From Flammeovirga sp. SJP92 (GTDB lineage Bacteria; Bacteroidota; Bacteroidia; Cytophagales; Flammeovirgaceae): a DNA stretch of 64,000 nt. The stretch lies in contig NZ_LQAQ01000046.1 of the NCBI RefSeq assembly GCF_001583495.1, positions 1 through 64,000 on the forward strand, read 5' to 3'. Numbering within the stretch: position 1 is the stretch's first letter; the number at the start of each line of letters is the position of its first letter. The notes under the pieces were generated by a model. The model was given only the letters and a program-made list of their open reading frames with translations, was not told the origin of the DNA and did not search any database. The translations under genes and the position numbers were made by a program. Below, piece after piece: positions 50,341 through 60,112 of this stretch.

Positions 50341-50367
50341 TTAGATCATTGCTTTTTGGACCTTCTC

Positions 50368-50405
50368 AAAAGTCACATTCCAAAATATTGGAATGTGACT
50401 TTTTT
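50368..50405 (+). terminator. Rho-independent terminator of the cysM operon
   Basis: A perfect 16-bp stem (50368-50383 with 50388-50403), 4-nt loop, with the right arm ending in a run of T. Confidence 0.93.
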
Positions 50406-50454
50406 ATTATAACTTAGTCAGACTTTTACAGGGATAATATATCCCATTTTTTAA

Positions 50455-52653
50455 ATGACTATTTTATTTATGCGACTCTTAACTACAATATTACTACTTT
50501 TAAATATTAGTCTTGCATATTCTGAAAATGAAATCTTAATAGATGCTTCCACTACTGACATTGAAAATGTTTCTGAACATGTAGAAATTTTTTTAGACTC
50601 TAGTAATGCTATTCCCTTTGAGAAAATTCTCCAAGCGAAATCTTTTACACCTAATAATCAAGAGATTATAAATATTGGTTTTAATGCAGCATCTCTTTGG
50701 TTAAAACTTGATCTCGTAAATATGGCATTGGATGAAGACAAAGACTTCATATTAGAAATTGGCAACAGCAACCTTGATATCATTGAAATCTATGAAATAG
50801 ATGGAGGGGAACTATCGAATTATCAATTACTCGGAGATCAAATTCCTTTTTCTGAACGTATACTTCCATTCAGAACAAACCTGTTTCCATTTCATATTGA
50901 TGCTAACACTGAAAAATCATTATATTTAAAAATTCAGACCAATGGTGCATTGCAGGTACCGCTGAATATTTCTACACCTATTCAATTTTTTATAAATCAC
51001 TTAAAAACGGAAACAGCATACGGTATTTATATAGGAATAATGCTAGTCATGGTACTGTATAATATTCTAATATTTTTATCACTCAAAGACCTAAATTATC
51101 TGTACTATGCCTTTCCAATTTTAGCCAACTCTACCTTTTTCCTGTCATTAACCGGACATCATTTTCAATACCTATTTCCAAATTCACCTGCTGTCGCTAA
51201 CAATGTGACAGTGATATCTATAGCCGCTTGGATTTTGACTTCTTCATTTTATGCTAAATCTTCCTTACAGTCAAAAAAATATTCAAAGCCAGCTGATATT
51301 GCTTTAATTGTTACAATGATTTTGGGAGCTGTTGGAATACTTTTACCATTTATCAGCAGTTATGGATTTGCAGTGAGAGTCAATAGCAAACTTACTTTAG
51401 TGAATTCATTGGTAATGTTTGTTGCAGGCTTGATGATATGGTATAAGGGCAACAAATCTGCACGTTTCTTTATTCTTGCTTGGACCGCCTACTTGGTTGG
51501 AACCTTTATTTTTGCCTTAATGAAATATAACTTTATTGAACAAAATAATTTCACTAAAAATGTTTTGGCATACGGTGGTATTATTGAGGTAATATTCCTT
51601 TCATTGGCACTAAGTGATAAGTATAAACTCTATAAGCGAGAAAAAGAAAATGCTCAAAAAGAGCTTTTAGAGCAACAATTACAGGCCAATGCCCAACTTG
51701 AAGAAAAGGTAAATGAAAGAACAGCCGCATTACAAGAAAAGCAAGTTGAATTGGAATTCAACACCAATTCTTTGAAAGAAGCCTTTGAACAAATCAATAA
51801 TAAAAACATTGAACTGGAACAGCAAAATGAAGAAATTGCAAGTCAAAGAGACATGGTTGAAAAGCAAAAAATTCATCTTGTTGAATCAAAAGATAAAATT
51901 CAAGCTAGTATCAATTATGCAAAGCGTATTCAGGCGACTATGCTTCCTTCATTGTCCCATTTACAATCACTATTTCCCGATTCATTTTTAGTTTTTAGAC
52001 CTAAAGATATCGTATCAGGAGATTTTTACTGGTGTGCAAAAGTTGGAAACAAAAAGATATTAGCGGCTGTGGATTGTACTGGACATGGTGTTCCTGGTGC
52101 TTTTATGTCATTAGTGGGTTATCATCTGCTTCAAGATATTGTGGTAAAAACCAAAATCACATCACCAGAAATAATATTACAGGCTTTACATCAACAAATT
52201 CTAAAAAGTCTCTATCAAGAGAACTATCAACTAAAAGATGGTATGGATGTAAGTTTGATTGTTTTTGATGATGTGTCAAAGGAGTTGGAGTTTGCCGGAG
52301 CCCGAAACCCTTTAGTGTATACAGAAAAAGGTAGTTTCAAAATGATTAAAGGGGATAGAAACTCAATTGGCTCTACCAAACCGCAAGTCTCATTTACAAA
52401 ACATGTGATTAAAATAGAAGAGCCAATTACAATTTATATGTATTCTGATGGCTACCAAGATCAATTTGGTGGGCCTAAGGACAGAAAATTTGGATCAAAA
52501 AATTTCAGAGGATTGTTAGAAGAAAACACTGCTCTTGAACTTGATTTGCAAAAAGAAATTGTAGAACGTTCTTTGGATAATTGGATGAACGTTGATGAGA
52601 ATCATCACAAACAAACTGATGATATTTTAGTTATTGGTGCTAAATTGGGGTAG
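50455..52653 (+). CDS. 7TM receptor with SpoIIE-type phosphatase output
   Basis: A 732-residue membrane signalling protein: signal peptide, an extracellular 7TMR-DISM sensory domain (about 25-180), seven membrane helices (about 185-400), a coiled coil (about 400-490) and a PP2C-like SpoIIE phosphatase (about 495-732) with metal aspartates in DIVSGDFYW and DCTGHGVPGAFMS. Such proteins dephosphorylate anti-sigma-factor antagonists or similar partners on an outside signal. Translation could start at 50455 or 50470. A periplasmic-binding-like gene follows 23 bp later. Confidence 0.9.
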   Translation: MTILFMRLLTTILLLLNISLAYSENEILIDASTTDIENVSEHVEIFLDSSNAIPFEKILQAKSFTPNNQEIINIGFNAASLWLKLDLVNMALDEDKDFILEIGNSNLDIIEIYEIDGGELSNYQLLGDQIPFSERILPFRTNLFPFHIDANTEKSLYLKIQTNGALQVPLNISTPIQFFINHLKTETAYGIYIGIMLVMVLYNILIFLSLKDLNYLYYAFPILANSTFFLSLTGHHFQYLFPNSPAVANNVTVISIAAWILTSSFYAKSSLQSKKYSKPADIALIVTMILGAVGILLPFISSYGFAVRVNSKLTLVNSLVMFVAGLMIWYKGNKSARFFILAWTAYLVGTFIFALMKYNFIEQNNFTKNVLAYGGIIEVIFLSLALSDKYKLYKREKENAQKELLEQQLQANAQLEEKVNERTAALQEKQVELEFNTNSLKEAFEQINNKNIELEQQNEEIASQRDMVEKQKIHLVESKDKIQASINYAKRIQATMLPSLSHLQSLFPDSFLVFRPKDIVSGDFYWCAKVGNKKILAAVDCTGHGVPGAFMSLVGYHLLQDIVVKTKITSPEIILQALHQQILKSLYQENYQLKDGMDVSLIVFDDVSKELEFAGARNPLVYTEKGSFKMIKGDRNSIGSTKPQVSFTKHVIKIEEPITIYMYSDGYQDQFGGPKDRKFGSKNFRGLLEENTALELDLQKEIVERSLDNWMNVDENHHKQTDDILVIGAKLG

Positions 52654-52676
52654 CAATAACAATATTTTTTTGATTT

Positions 52677-53477
52677 ATGGACCATCAATATCCCAAAAGA
52701 ATTGTTTGCCTTACAGATGAAGTCACCGAATGGTTATATCTGTTAGGCGAACAAGACAGAATAGTGGGAATTTCTGCATTTGCAGACCGACCTGAAGAAG
52801 CTAAAAAAGAAAAACCAATGGTATGTGGTTTTACGGGTGCAAACTATAAGAAAATACTAGCCACTCAGCCTGATTTAGTCATTGGTTTCTCTGATCTTCA
52901 AGCAGATATAGCTTCAAGACTTATAAAAGAGGGAATCCCTACATTAATTACTAATCAACGTTCGATTTCTGAAATCATCAACACGTTAATGATGATTGCT
53001 AGAATGGTTGGAGCTGATGAAAAAGCTAAAGTCATTTTAGAACACATGAATAGTGCAATTGCGGAAGCGAAAAGTTTCAGTGCATCACTTCAAAGAAAAC
53101 CTAAAATCTATTTTGAAGAGTGGGATGACCCCATTATTACGGGCATTCAATGGGTATCTGAAATCATTACGCTTTGTGGTGGTGAAGATGCATTTATTGA
53201 ACATGCTGAAGAACAAGGTGCTCAAGGTAGAGTATTGGCTAGTTTCGAACCCGTTGTAAAGAAAAATCCAGACATTGGCTTGTTTTGCTGGTGCGGGAAA
53301 AAATTTGATAAAGAAGCTGTACTAAAAAGACCTAATATTCAATCCATTTCCTTTTTCAAAAATAATGAGATACATGAAGTAGATCCAATTTTCATGTTGC
53401 AACCTGGACCTGCCACTATCATAGAAGGAATTCCTTATATGATAGACATCATAAAGCAATGGAACAGTAAGAACTAA
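52677..53477 (+). CDS. BtuF-like substrate-binding domain protein without signal peptide
   Basis: A 266-residue protein of the periplasmic binding protein fold used for cobalamin and iron chelates: IVCLTDEVTEWLYLLG at the start, PDLVIG in the middle and a conserved tail with GPATIIEG. The first residues MDHQYPKRIVCL carry no export signal, so the protein would stay in the cytoplasm; the start codon is well placed and no upstream in-frame signal was found. It may bind a corrinoid inside the cell or be an enzyme-like relative. Follows the 7TM-SpoIIE gene closely. Confidence 0.8.
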   Translation: MDHQYPKRIVCLTDEVTEWLYLLGEQDRIVGISAFADRPEEAKKEKPMVCGFTGANYKKILATQPDLVIGFSDLQADIASRLIKEGIPTLITNQRSISEIINTLMMIARMVGADEKAKVILEHMNSAIAEAKSFSASLQRKPKIYFEEWDDPIITGIQWVSEIITLCGGEDAFIEHAEEQGAQGRVLASFEPVVKKNPDIGLFCWCGKKFDKEAVLKRPNIQSISFFKNNEIHEVDPIFMLQPGPATIIEGIPYMIDIIKQWNSKN

Positions 53478-53607
53478 TTCAATGTTTCTGGGGATGAAAT
53501 TAAAGATTACTTTTGCCTCTTTTTCTAACACTGTGTTTACCTCATATCATTAAGAAATACTTAAGATTTTATTTGATTTCAGTAATTAAAAACTGATATA
53601 TAATAAG

Positions 53608-53615
53608 TAAATTTG
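53608..53615 (+). promoter_or_regulatory. Probable -7 box of pflA
   Basis: TAAATTTG, an exact TAnnTTTG match, lies 24 bp before the start codon at 53639. Confidence 0.6.
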
Positions 53616-53638
53616 TTTAGAAAAAACGAAAATTATAT

Positions 53639-54418
53639 ATGAGCACTTTCCCACAACAAGATCCATCTATCTTAAATGATAAAGACCCTGAATTGTTAAG
53701 AATTCATTCCATTGAGACTTTCGGTACACACGACGGCCCAGGAATACGTTTTATTGTCTTTGTACAAGGCTGTCAATTTAGATGTCTTTACTGCCATAAT
53801 CCTGATACTTTTGATGTAAAAGGAGGAAAGCATATACAGTTAGATGAAATTGAGAAAAGAGTATTAAGACAACGTCCTTATTTTGGTGATGAAGGTGGAA
53901 TCACAGTTTCAGGTGGGGAACCATTATTGCATCGTAAAAAGTTAATTACACTTTTCAAAAGATTAAAAGAACAGGGTATCCATACTTGTTTAGATTCAAA
54001 TGGTCGACTTGTAAATAAGGAAGTGGAAGAGCTTTTGGAATACACAGATTTATTGATGTTGGATGTGAAGCATATCAATGACGATTGGCATCATAAATTA
54101 ACAACGGTATCTAACTCAGCAACTTTAAAACTTGCTGAAATGAGAGAGAAACAAGGTAAACCAATGTGGATCCGTTATGTTCTTGTGCCGGGTTGGTCTG
54201 ATCAAGAAGAGTACCTTCATGAGCTAGGACAGTTTTTCAAAGACTATAAAACAGTTGAGAAAATTGAAATTCAGCCTTACCACAAATTAGGTGTACACAA
54301 ATGGGAAGCTTTGGGCTTGAAGTATGACTTAGAAGGTGTCAATCCTCCAACAGCTGAAGAAATAGAAAAAGCAAAGAATATCTTTGCTCAGTATTTTAAA
54401 GAAGTACATGTCAACTAG
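53639..54418 (+). CDS. pflA: Pyruvate formate-lyase activating enzyme
   Basis: A 259-residue radical SAM enzyme. The 4Fe-4S cluster cysteines are C45, C49 and C52 (CQFRCLYC), followed by HNPDTF and the GGEP motif (VSGGEPL) that binds SAM. It installs the glycyl radical on pyruvate formate-lyase under anaerobic conditions. No pflB is adjacent, so it may act on a distant lyase; another glycyl radical enzyme is possible but the sequence and length match PflA well. Convergent with the NUDIX gene, 6 bp apart, with no terminator seen between. Confidence 0.9.
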   Translation: MSTFPQQDPSILNDKDPELLRIHSIETFGTHDGPGIRFIVFVQGCQFRCLYCHNPDTFDVKGGKHIQLDEIEKRVLRQRPYFGDEGGITVSGGEPLLHRKKLITLFKRLKEQGIHTCLDSNGRLVNKEVEELLEYTDLLMLDVKHINDDWHHKLTTVSNSATLKLAEMREKQGKPMWIRYVLVPGWSDQEEYLHELGQFFKDYKTVEKIEIQPYHKLGVHKWEALGLKYDLEGVNPPTAEEIEKAKNIFAQYFKEVHVN

Positions 54419-54424
54419 GCTAGA

Positions 54425-54943
54425 TTAACCTGCTGACTCAATATATTTAGATACAATAGCCTTTATGGACGTTAAGCCAATGGTTGTTGTATCTATTTTT
54501 TTGGGAGCGATAAATTCTACACTTACCACATCATCATTGGCTTGAAGAGGGGATAAGTCCTTTACCTTTGCTTTGAAAACCATATCTAAAGTATAGTAAT
54601 CAATTTCTTTATATGTATAAGTATTTGGAAAACTACAGAAATAATCTAGATCAGAAATTTCCAAATTCAATTCTTCCTTAATTTCTCTTATTGCTGCATC
54701 TTCAACCTTTTCATTAATATCAACAAAACCTCCAGGTAAGTCATAGGTTCCTTTGAAGGGATCAAATTTTCTAACCGTCAACAACAATTCTCCTTTTGGA
54801 TTTGTAATAAGAACCGCTACTGCAGCTGAAGCATTGATGTAAAAATCAAAACCACAATCTGAACAGACAAAATGTTTAGTTTGAAAGTGGATAGTGTTGC
54901 TTTGACATTTTGGACAAGTTTTAAAATGCTCCTTAATATGCAT
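54425..54943 (-). CDS. NUDIX hydrolase with N-terminal zinc ribbon
   Basis: A 172-residue protein from the ATG at 54943 (MHIKEHFKTC); the frame runs 26 codons further upstream but overlaps the preceding gene. A zinc ribbon CPKC ... CSDC (about 9-34) precedes a NUDIX fold with box G-x5-E-x7-REIKEEL (about 83-107, beginning GGFVDINE). This arrangement is seen in NUDIX proteins that act on NADH or related dinucleotides; the substrate is uncertain. Its ATG shares one base with the stop codon of the upstream gene, so translation is probably coupled. Confidence 0.9.
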   Translation of the reverse strand: MHIKEHFKTCPKCQSNTIHFQTKHFVCSDCGFDFYINASAAVAVLITNPKGELLLTVRKFDPFKGTYDLPGGFVDINEKVEDAAIREIKEELNLEISDLDYFCSFPNTYTYKEIDYYTLDMVFKAKVKDLSPLQANDDVVSVEFIAPKKIDTTTIGLTSIKAIVSKYIESAG

Positions 54944-56034
54944 TATATGATTAGTTTTAAGGTTCTTAAGATTGCAATTCCAAAAGTTACTGCAATAAAG
55001 AAAAATGCAAATGCAACCCAACCTGGACTCGCTAAAATTGTAAAAAGGATTTGAGTATTTTCTCTTTCTAATGCAATTTGTTTTTCCGCTTCCTGCAAAT
55101 TCGGAAGCTTAACATCTGTCAAGTGATTAGAAAGCTGATCAAGAATATTATTTTTAATTGCTCCTTCAAGACCGTAAATAATGATACTTTTATCGTATTG
55201 ACGGGCAAGCGTAATGTACTTGCAGGTTTCATCCCAATTCAAAACCCTGTCATTTTCAATATTACTTAATGGTTTTGTTTTATTTGCTGATCCAATGAGA
55301 ATTGTTGAAAAACCAGGTTGATATTCTTTTAACTGAGCAAGTGTCAAGGAAGATGAAGGTTCATAAGAATTAAAAATAGATAACACCTCTTGATCATTCA
55401 AAATGTTGAATGTACCCGTAATCTGCTTCCAAGTCTCTACATTTACTTCTCTGCTATCTACCTCATAAGGAGATATAATACTTACCAATTTTAGATTATC
55501 CCCTTTAGAAAGGGCTCTTAAGCGAGCGTAATTTAAATCTCCGTGTTCTTGTACTGAACCGCTAATCAATCTTTTAAGTATTACTTTACTAATCGAAAGA
55601 GGACCATTTTCTACAATTCTTGTATCTGTTCCATAAGGAGCTAAGCTTAATGTTAGAGACTCCCATGAAAGTTGATTGGAAAGTGTCCATTCTCTAAACT
55701 TTTCATAACGTTTCAGCACTGCCGATCCATTATGTGCATTAGGCCAATAGTGTTCTCCCTTGGACAATAGTAACCAGGCATGACAATTTATTCCATTATT
55801 TTGGAAGATTTTCAATGCTTCAACTCTCTCTGAAGAAAAGTCAGTCAAACCAATATAAATATTAGCACCTAATTCTTTTAACTTACTTATGTTAGTAGAA
55901 TCTTTGGCTAATTCTAGAAGTTTAAATCCTTGAATTTCTGTCATAAAATCAATCTGAATTGATTTTTCTGCGTGAGCGAAATTTAAAAGTAAACTAAGAA
56001 AATAAAGTAAGACTGTAAGTTTGATTTTTTGCAT
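54943..56034 (-). CDS. Exported membrane-anchored protein of unknown function
   Basis: A 363-residue protein with a signal peptide ending AHA (residue 22), a soluble region to about residue 330 and one C-terminal membrane helix (about 338-360). Repeated beta-alpha patterns (KLKELGANIYIGLTDFS, NNGINCHAWLLLS, LKLVSIISPYEV, SIIIYGLEGAI) suggest a barrel-like enzyme fold. I recognise no family. Cotranscribed with the NUDIX gene (one-base overlap). Confidence 0.8.
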   Translation of the reverse strand: MQKIKLTVLLYFLSLLLNFAHAEKSIQIDFMTEIQGFKLLELAKDSTNISKLKELGANIYIGLTDFSSERVEALKIFQNNGINCHAWLLLSKGEHYWPNAHNGSAVLKRYEKFREWTLSNQLSWESLTLSLAPYGTDTRIVENGPLSISKVILKRLISGSVQEHGDLNYARLRALSKGDNLKLVSIISPYEVDSREVNVETWKQITGTFNILNDQEVLSIFNSYEPSSSLTLAQLKEYQPGFSTILIGSANKTKPLSNIENDRVLNWDETCKYITLARQYDKSIIIYGLEGAIKNNILDQLSNHLTDVKLPNLQEAEKQIALERENTQILFTILASPGWVAFAFFFIAVTFGIAILRTLKLII

Positions 56035-56085
56035 AAGGGATTTAAAAAAAATTCAACATTAACTTACTAATGTTTTCACAAAGGA

Positions 56086-56577
56086 TCAAGGTAATTTTCG
56101 AATAGTTACATCCAATACCTGTGCCTGACTGTTTTTCCCTAGTTTATAATTTTTCCAGAAAAATGGACGCATTGCAAACGCCAAAGCCCAAAATGCAGCA
56201 CCTTGAATGAAATGTTGGGTTTGATCATATTGAGCATCACCTACAACAGGATGAACAGCTCCAGATATTAAGAAACCTGTACCAATCAAGCCAAAACCAC
56301 CAAATAGTACTCTTGGATAAGCTCTTGGAAATTTGATTACTTCCACTTCTGATAAAGGAATTTCTGTTCCAGATTTATATAATACAAAAGAAGAATCCTT
56401 CAGAGCATGAATCTCGTCTTTATACACCGCTTTTTCTCCTTTCATTTTAAAGATGATTCGCTCACCTTCATATATTTTTTTTCTATTGCGACCGTAATTA
56501 TCAACTGCCAAAAACTTTTGTGCAAAAAGTGGGGCAGTGGTTAAGAATAAGAAAAACAGAAGTATTGTCTTTTTCAT
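56086..56577 (-). CDS. Small exported protein of unknown function
   Basis: A 163-residue protein: signal peptide ending LFAQ, a beta-rich segment (about 25-85) and a hydrophobic stretch (about 90-112, GGFGLIGTGFLISGAV), then a basic tail. No family recognised. It lies 17 bp downstream of the putative porin gene and is probably in its operon. Confidence 0.78.
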   Translation of the reverse strand: MKKTILLFFLFLTTAPLFAQKFLAVDNYGRNRKKIYEGERIIFKMKGEKAVYKDEIHALKDSSFVLYKSGTEIPLSEVEVIKFPRAYPRVLFGGFGLIGTGFLISGAVHPVVGDAQYDQTQHFIQGAAFWALAFAMRPFFWKNYKLGKNSQAQVLDVTIRKLP

Positions 56578-56594
56578 GATTTGTTATTTTAGGT

Positions 56595-58703
56595 TTATTC
56601 GAACATCAACCACCTTACACCATAAGAAATACCAAAACCTGGTCCCATATATCCTGGTGTGGCCCAATATCCACTAGCTTGATTAATAATGTTGAAAATA
56701 TCTGCAACACGAACGAATACCATCGCTCTTCTCATTTTGAAGTTCACAAATAAATCCACGTTAATGTACCCTTCAGTTTCGTAATCATCCTGAATATGGT
56801 ACTGCTGTGTCACAGGGTTATATGCCATTCCGTAATAAGAAGAAATGAACCTTGTATCCAAACCAGTATAAACACTGATCATACCTTCGCGGAATTCTTT
56901 GAAATAAGAAATCTCATAAGTGGCGAAGATGTCTGGTGTTGGCATCACATCCTGATGTGAATTTTGAGTATAAATGATTTCAGCAATCTGTTGTAAACTT
57001 CCAAGTCTTAATTTGAATCGTGTACCATATCGGCTGTAAGTTAAAGCCTCATTATGCTGTTGTGGTCTAGCAAATTTATCGTAGTAAATATAGTTGTTGA
57101 TATTATTCAGCTCTCCAAAAATTTCCACATTTCCTCTTTCTCCCAATGGAAGTTGAGGAGCCACATATATCTGCTGTTTTGCAATAGGATCCTTTTTCTC
57201 ATTCCATGACATAAATACAGTAGTAAAATGCTGTGCCATAAGAGGAGCTAAAGTCCTTTCTAAAGTAAAGCCACCTTTTAAATACTTAGCATCTACCTTT
57301 GCATTAATGTTATAAGCATCCCCATTTAACATTTCAAATTCAGCATGACCTGTTACAGCTCCAAGGTTTTTCGGTAATAAAAATTCAACATCACCACCCA
57401 CAAAAAGTTGATTATCTACAGGAACAGGTAGGAAATCTTGAGCCGTTCTTTGTTGGTATTTCTGATACCTGTAACGCATAAAACCTGACCAGAATGTAGG
57501 TCCTAATCTACTTTTTACACCTAGTTTGTTATCAATGTATTGGTGTTCCAAACTTACATACGGCTGATCTCCGTAATCATAATCTGAAGCAATAGGTAGG
57601 TTAGCATCTGGATTATTCAAAACAGAATCCGGCAACAACCGTAGATTCTCTACTGTATAATCATTAAACTGATCATAGTAGGCTCGATTTGTTGAGATCG
57701 TTCCAGTTGTATTACTGTACTGATATCTATATTGATTTCTTGTGAATTCATGAAAGACTTGAAGCTTTGCAGTATCAACTAAAGCATATTGATGATAGAG
57801 GTGATAGTTATAATTCCATTTGAAAGAAGAAGCTCCTTCTGGAAAATAGTTGGTTAATTGACCTCTACCTAATCGGAATAAATCATCAAGAGTAGTTTCG
57901 TCATTTACAATTTCAGGTGTGTTAATACCACCTGTTTCAGCTCCTTCATGGAAGTATTGATAATAACTGGCTAGTGCTTTATATCTATTATTTTCACTTT
58001 CGTATCTTGTATTCAAACCAAACCCAGTATGCTGTTGAGCGTTGTAAGAATTACTGATCTTATCACGTCCAACAATATAGGGTTCACTATATCTCTGAAA
58101 GAGCATACCGACAGACCAATAAGGGTCAATGTTATTGGATACTTTACCACCAACTTTACCTCTGTTATCCTGACCCACAACACCGTTGAAGTCTGTAACT
58201 GGAACATAAGAATTATAATATTCCCAATCATAAATATCTTGAGCATATAAATCAAAACCTGTTATACCAACAGTTTGTCCCAATTCATTGACAGGGCTTT
58301 CCCAATAGCTCCTTAGAGGAGAACCGTTGTTGCCCAATGTTTGATATCTGTAGCCATTTTGGCCATGTACATCATATCGGTGTAAGTGTGTATAAGAAGA
58401 GTCCATCATGTGTTCCTCAAAATGGATTTTATACCAATCATCCTGTTTTATGTACCAAGTAGTCTGAGGGCCTTTTAACCAAGAACTATCCTGTTCCAAT
58501 ACCACACCTTCTTTGTTGGGTTCTTCTTTGCCTTTTTCTTTTTCTTCCTCTTGTGCTAAAGCGTAATTAGAAATACTAAGAAAAGATAATATTATAAATA
58601 AAAGTTTTTTCAAGGTAGATTTAGATCGTAGATAAAATAATCGAGTTACTTTTCTAAGCACATCAAAGTTAAATCTAATTCGTGATTTAAGATAATGTTT
58701 CAT
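56595..58703 (-). CDS. Putative outer-membrane porin (Bacteroidota putative porin family)
   Basis: A 702-residue outer-membrane protein: a basic N-terminal extension of about 30 residues before the hydrophobic signal core (LKKLLFIILSFLSISNYALAQ begins near 31), an acidic linker, then long beta-strand-rich sequence ending in FGISYGVRWLMFE. It matches the Bacteroidota putative porin family by overall pattern (DPYWSVGMLFQRY, LEHQYIDNKLG). No closer start codon precedes the signal core, so the long extension may be real. Substrate unknown. Confidence 0.8.
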   Translation of the reverse strand: MKHYLKSRIRFNFDVLRKVTRLFYLRSKSTLKKLLFIILSFLSISNYALAQEEEKEKGKEEPNKEGVVLEQDSSWLKGPQTTWYIKQDDWYKIHFEEHMMDSSYTHLHRYDVHGQNGYRYQTLGNNGSPLRSYWESPVNELGQTVGITGFDLYAQDIYDWEYYNSYVPVTDFNGVVGQDNRGKVGGKVSNNIDPYWSVGMLFQRYSEPYIVGRDKISNSYNAQQHTGFGLNTRYESENNRYKALASYYQYFHEGAETGGINTPEIVNDETTLDDLFRLGRGQLTNYFPEGASSFKWNYNYHLYHQYALVDTAKLQVFHEFTRNQYRYQYSNTTGTISTNRAYYDQFNDYTVENLRLLPDSVLNNPDANLPIASDYDYGDQPYVSLEHQYIDNKLGVKSRLGPTFWSGFMRYRYQKYQQRTAQDFLPVPVDNQLFVGGDVEFLLPKNLGAVTGHAEFEMLNGDAYNINAKVDAKYLKGGFTLERTLAPLMAQHFTTVFMSWNEKKDPIAKQQIYVAPQLPLGERGNVEIFGELNNINNYIYYDKFARPQQHNEALTYSRYGTRFKLRLGSLQQIAEIIYTQNSHQDVMPTPDIFATYEISYFKEFREGMISVYTGLDTRFISSYYGMAYNPVTQQYHIQDDYETEGYINVDLFVNFKMRRAMVFVRVADIFNIINQASGYWATPGYMGPGFGISYGVRWLMFE

Positions 58704-58734
58704 TAAAAAAGATAAAATAGACTATGAAAAATGA

Positions 58735-59193
58735 CTATTTCAACCATTCATACATATCGTAATGCTCTTTTGTCATTCCCATTGCTTTGTAGGTCTTTTG
58801 AGCTCTATCGTTATTTTTTTCAACATAAAGTCTTAGTCCCATAAGCTGATCAGATGATTCGACTTCTTGTTTCACAAAATCATACATATCTCTGAAGATC
58901 CCTTTACGTCTATATTCTTGAATCACGAACAAGGAATGTATCCAAATTACATTCCCGCAACGCCAGTCTGACCATTCATATAAATTAAGCATAGAAGCAA
59001 TACATTGTCCATTGTCTTCTACTATGACATATCTTCCGAGCGATTGGTTGTCAAAGATATGTTGAACTCCTTTTTTTACTGTCTCCAGATCAAGTTCAAA
59101 ATCCTCCGTTTCCATTGCCATTTTCACTTGAAACTCAGCAATAGTTTGAATTAAACTTCTATCTTTAGCGATCTTAATGGTATAATTAGACAT
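58735..59193 (-). CDS. GNAT family N-acetyltransferase
   Basis: A 152-residue acetyltransferase with the acetyl-CoA loop QEYRRKGI (motif A, about 93-100) and the C-terminal NDRAQKTYKAMGM of the GNAT fold. Substrate unknown. It overlaps the end of the YihY gene by 8 bp, so the two are translated from one message. Confidence 0.9.
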   Translation of the reverse strand: MSNYTIKIAKDRSLIQTIAEFQVKMAMETEDFELDLETVKKGVQHIFDNQSLGRYVIVEDNGQCIASMLNLYEWSDWRCGNVIWIHSLFVIQEYRRKGIFRDMYDFVKQEVESSDQLMGLRLYVEKNNDRAQKTYKAMGMTKEHYDMYEWLK

Positions 59194-60112
59194 CCTTATT
59201 TAATTTCTTTTGTTGAAGAATTCCATGCCCGTATTTGTGAGCATAGGCGTAGGTAAATTCTGCTCCATAAAACATCACCTGAACAGAATAAAAAGTCCAG
59301 GCCATTACTATAATAATAGGAGATCCAGCTCCCCAAGTAGAAGCCATTTCCATATGTGCTAGGTAATAACGTATACCGTATTGTCCTATTTGGAAAAGTA
59401 TAGTGGTTACAATGCCACCTACAAATGCATCTGTCAATTTAATTTTCACATCAGGGATGAATTTAAAGATCCCTGAAAATAAAGTGAATGAGATCGACAT
59501 GGTTGTTAAGAACCGTATGACAGAAATAACTTGTATTGCCGCCACAGGTAACCATTCTTTTAAATATGAAGAGGCGAAACTAATCAACGTATCGATAGCA
59601 ATCAGCATTAAAAAGATCATTCCGAGTCCTAAAACCATACAAAAAGCAATTAATCTATCCATAATTAATTGCTTGATTTTAGCTTGGCTCTGTGGTACTT
59701 TCCAAAATTTATTTAATGCTACTTTGAGCGTATGAAATGAAAGAGTGGAGGTAAAAATCAATGTCCCAATACTGATCAAAGTAGATACTGTATTGTCAAT
59801 TTCCAATGCTGTTAAACTGTTGATCATAGATTCCATATGTCCAGCAACAACATCACCTGTAATCAATTCTAACTCCTCAATCATATCTTCTTTGAGCCTA
59901 TTTTCATCAAAAAACAAGCTTAATGCAGAAAACAGCAAGTTTAAGGCGGCAGGTAAAGATATGATGGTATAATACGCTAATGAAGCTCCATAAATATAGG
60001 CATGATCTAAGTTAAATTCTTCCCATGCTTCAGTAATTAGCTCAAAAATTTCACTCAGTTTTCTCCAGATGAAGCTTTTTTGTAATATGTTAAAATATTT
60101 TTTGATACCCTG
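59186..60112 (-). CDS. YihY/BrkB family membrane protein, start codon unclear
   Basis: An inner-membrane protein with about six helices, typical of the YihY/BrkB family of unknown function. The conserved N-terminal part is present in frame: DHAYIYGASLAYYTIISLP is encoded at about 60006-59950 and matches the family's ALAYYTLFSLAP segment. However, between the stop at 60115-60113 and 59939 there is no ATG, GTG or TTG codon; the first is a TTG at 59938, inside helix one. Either translation begins at a rare codon such as ATC or ATA near 60106-60086, or a sequence error or mutation has removed the start. I give the maximal open frame. The GNAT gene follows with overlap. Confidence 0.7.
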   Translation of the reverse strand, partial: QGIKKYFNILQKSFIWRKLSEIFELITEAWEEFNLDHAYIYGASLAYYTIISLPAALNLLFSALSLFFDENRLKEDMIEELELITGDVVAGHMESMINSLTALEIDNTVSTLISIGTLIFTSTLSFHTLKVALNKFWKVPQSQAKIKQLIMDRLIAFCMVLGLGMIFLMLIAIDTLISFASSYLKEWLPVAAIQVISVIRFLTTMSISFTLFSGIFKFIPDVKIKLTDAFVGGIVTTILFQIGQYGIRYYLAHMEMASTWGAGSPIIIVMAWTFYSVQVMFYGAEFTYAYAHKYGHGILQQKKLNKDV

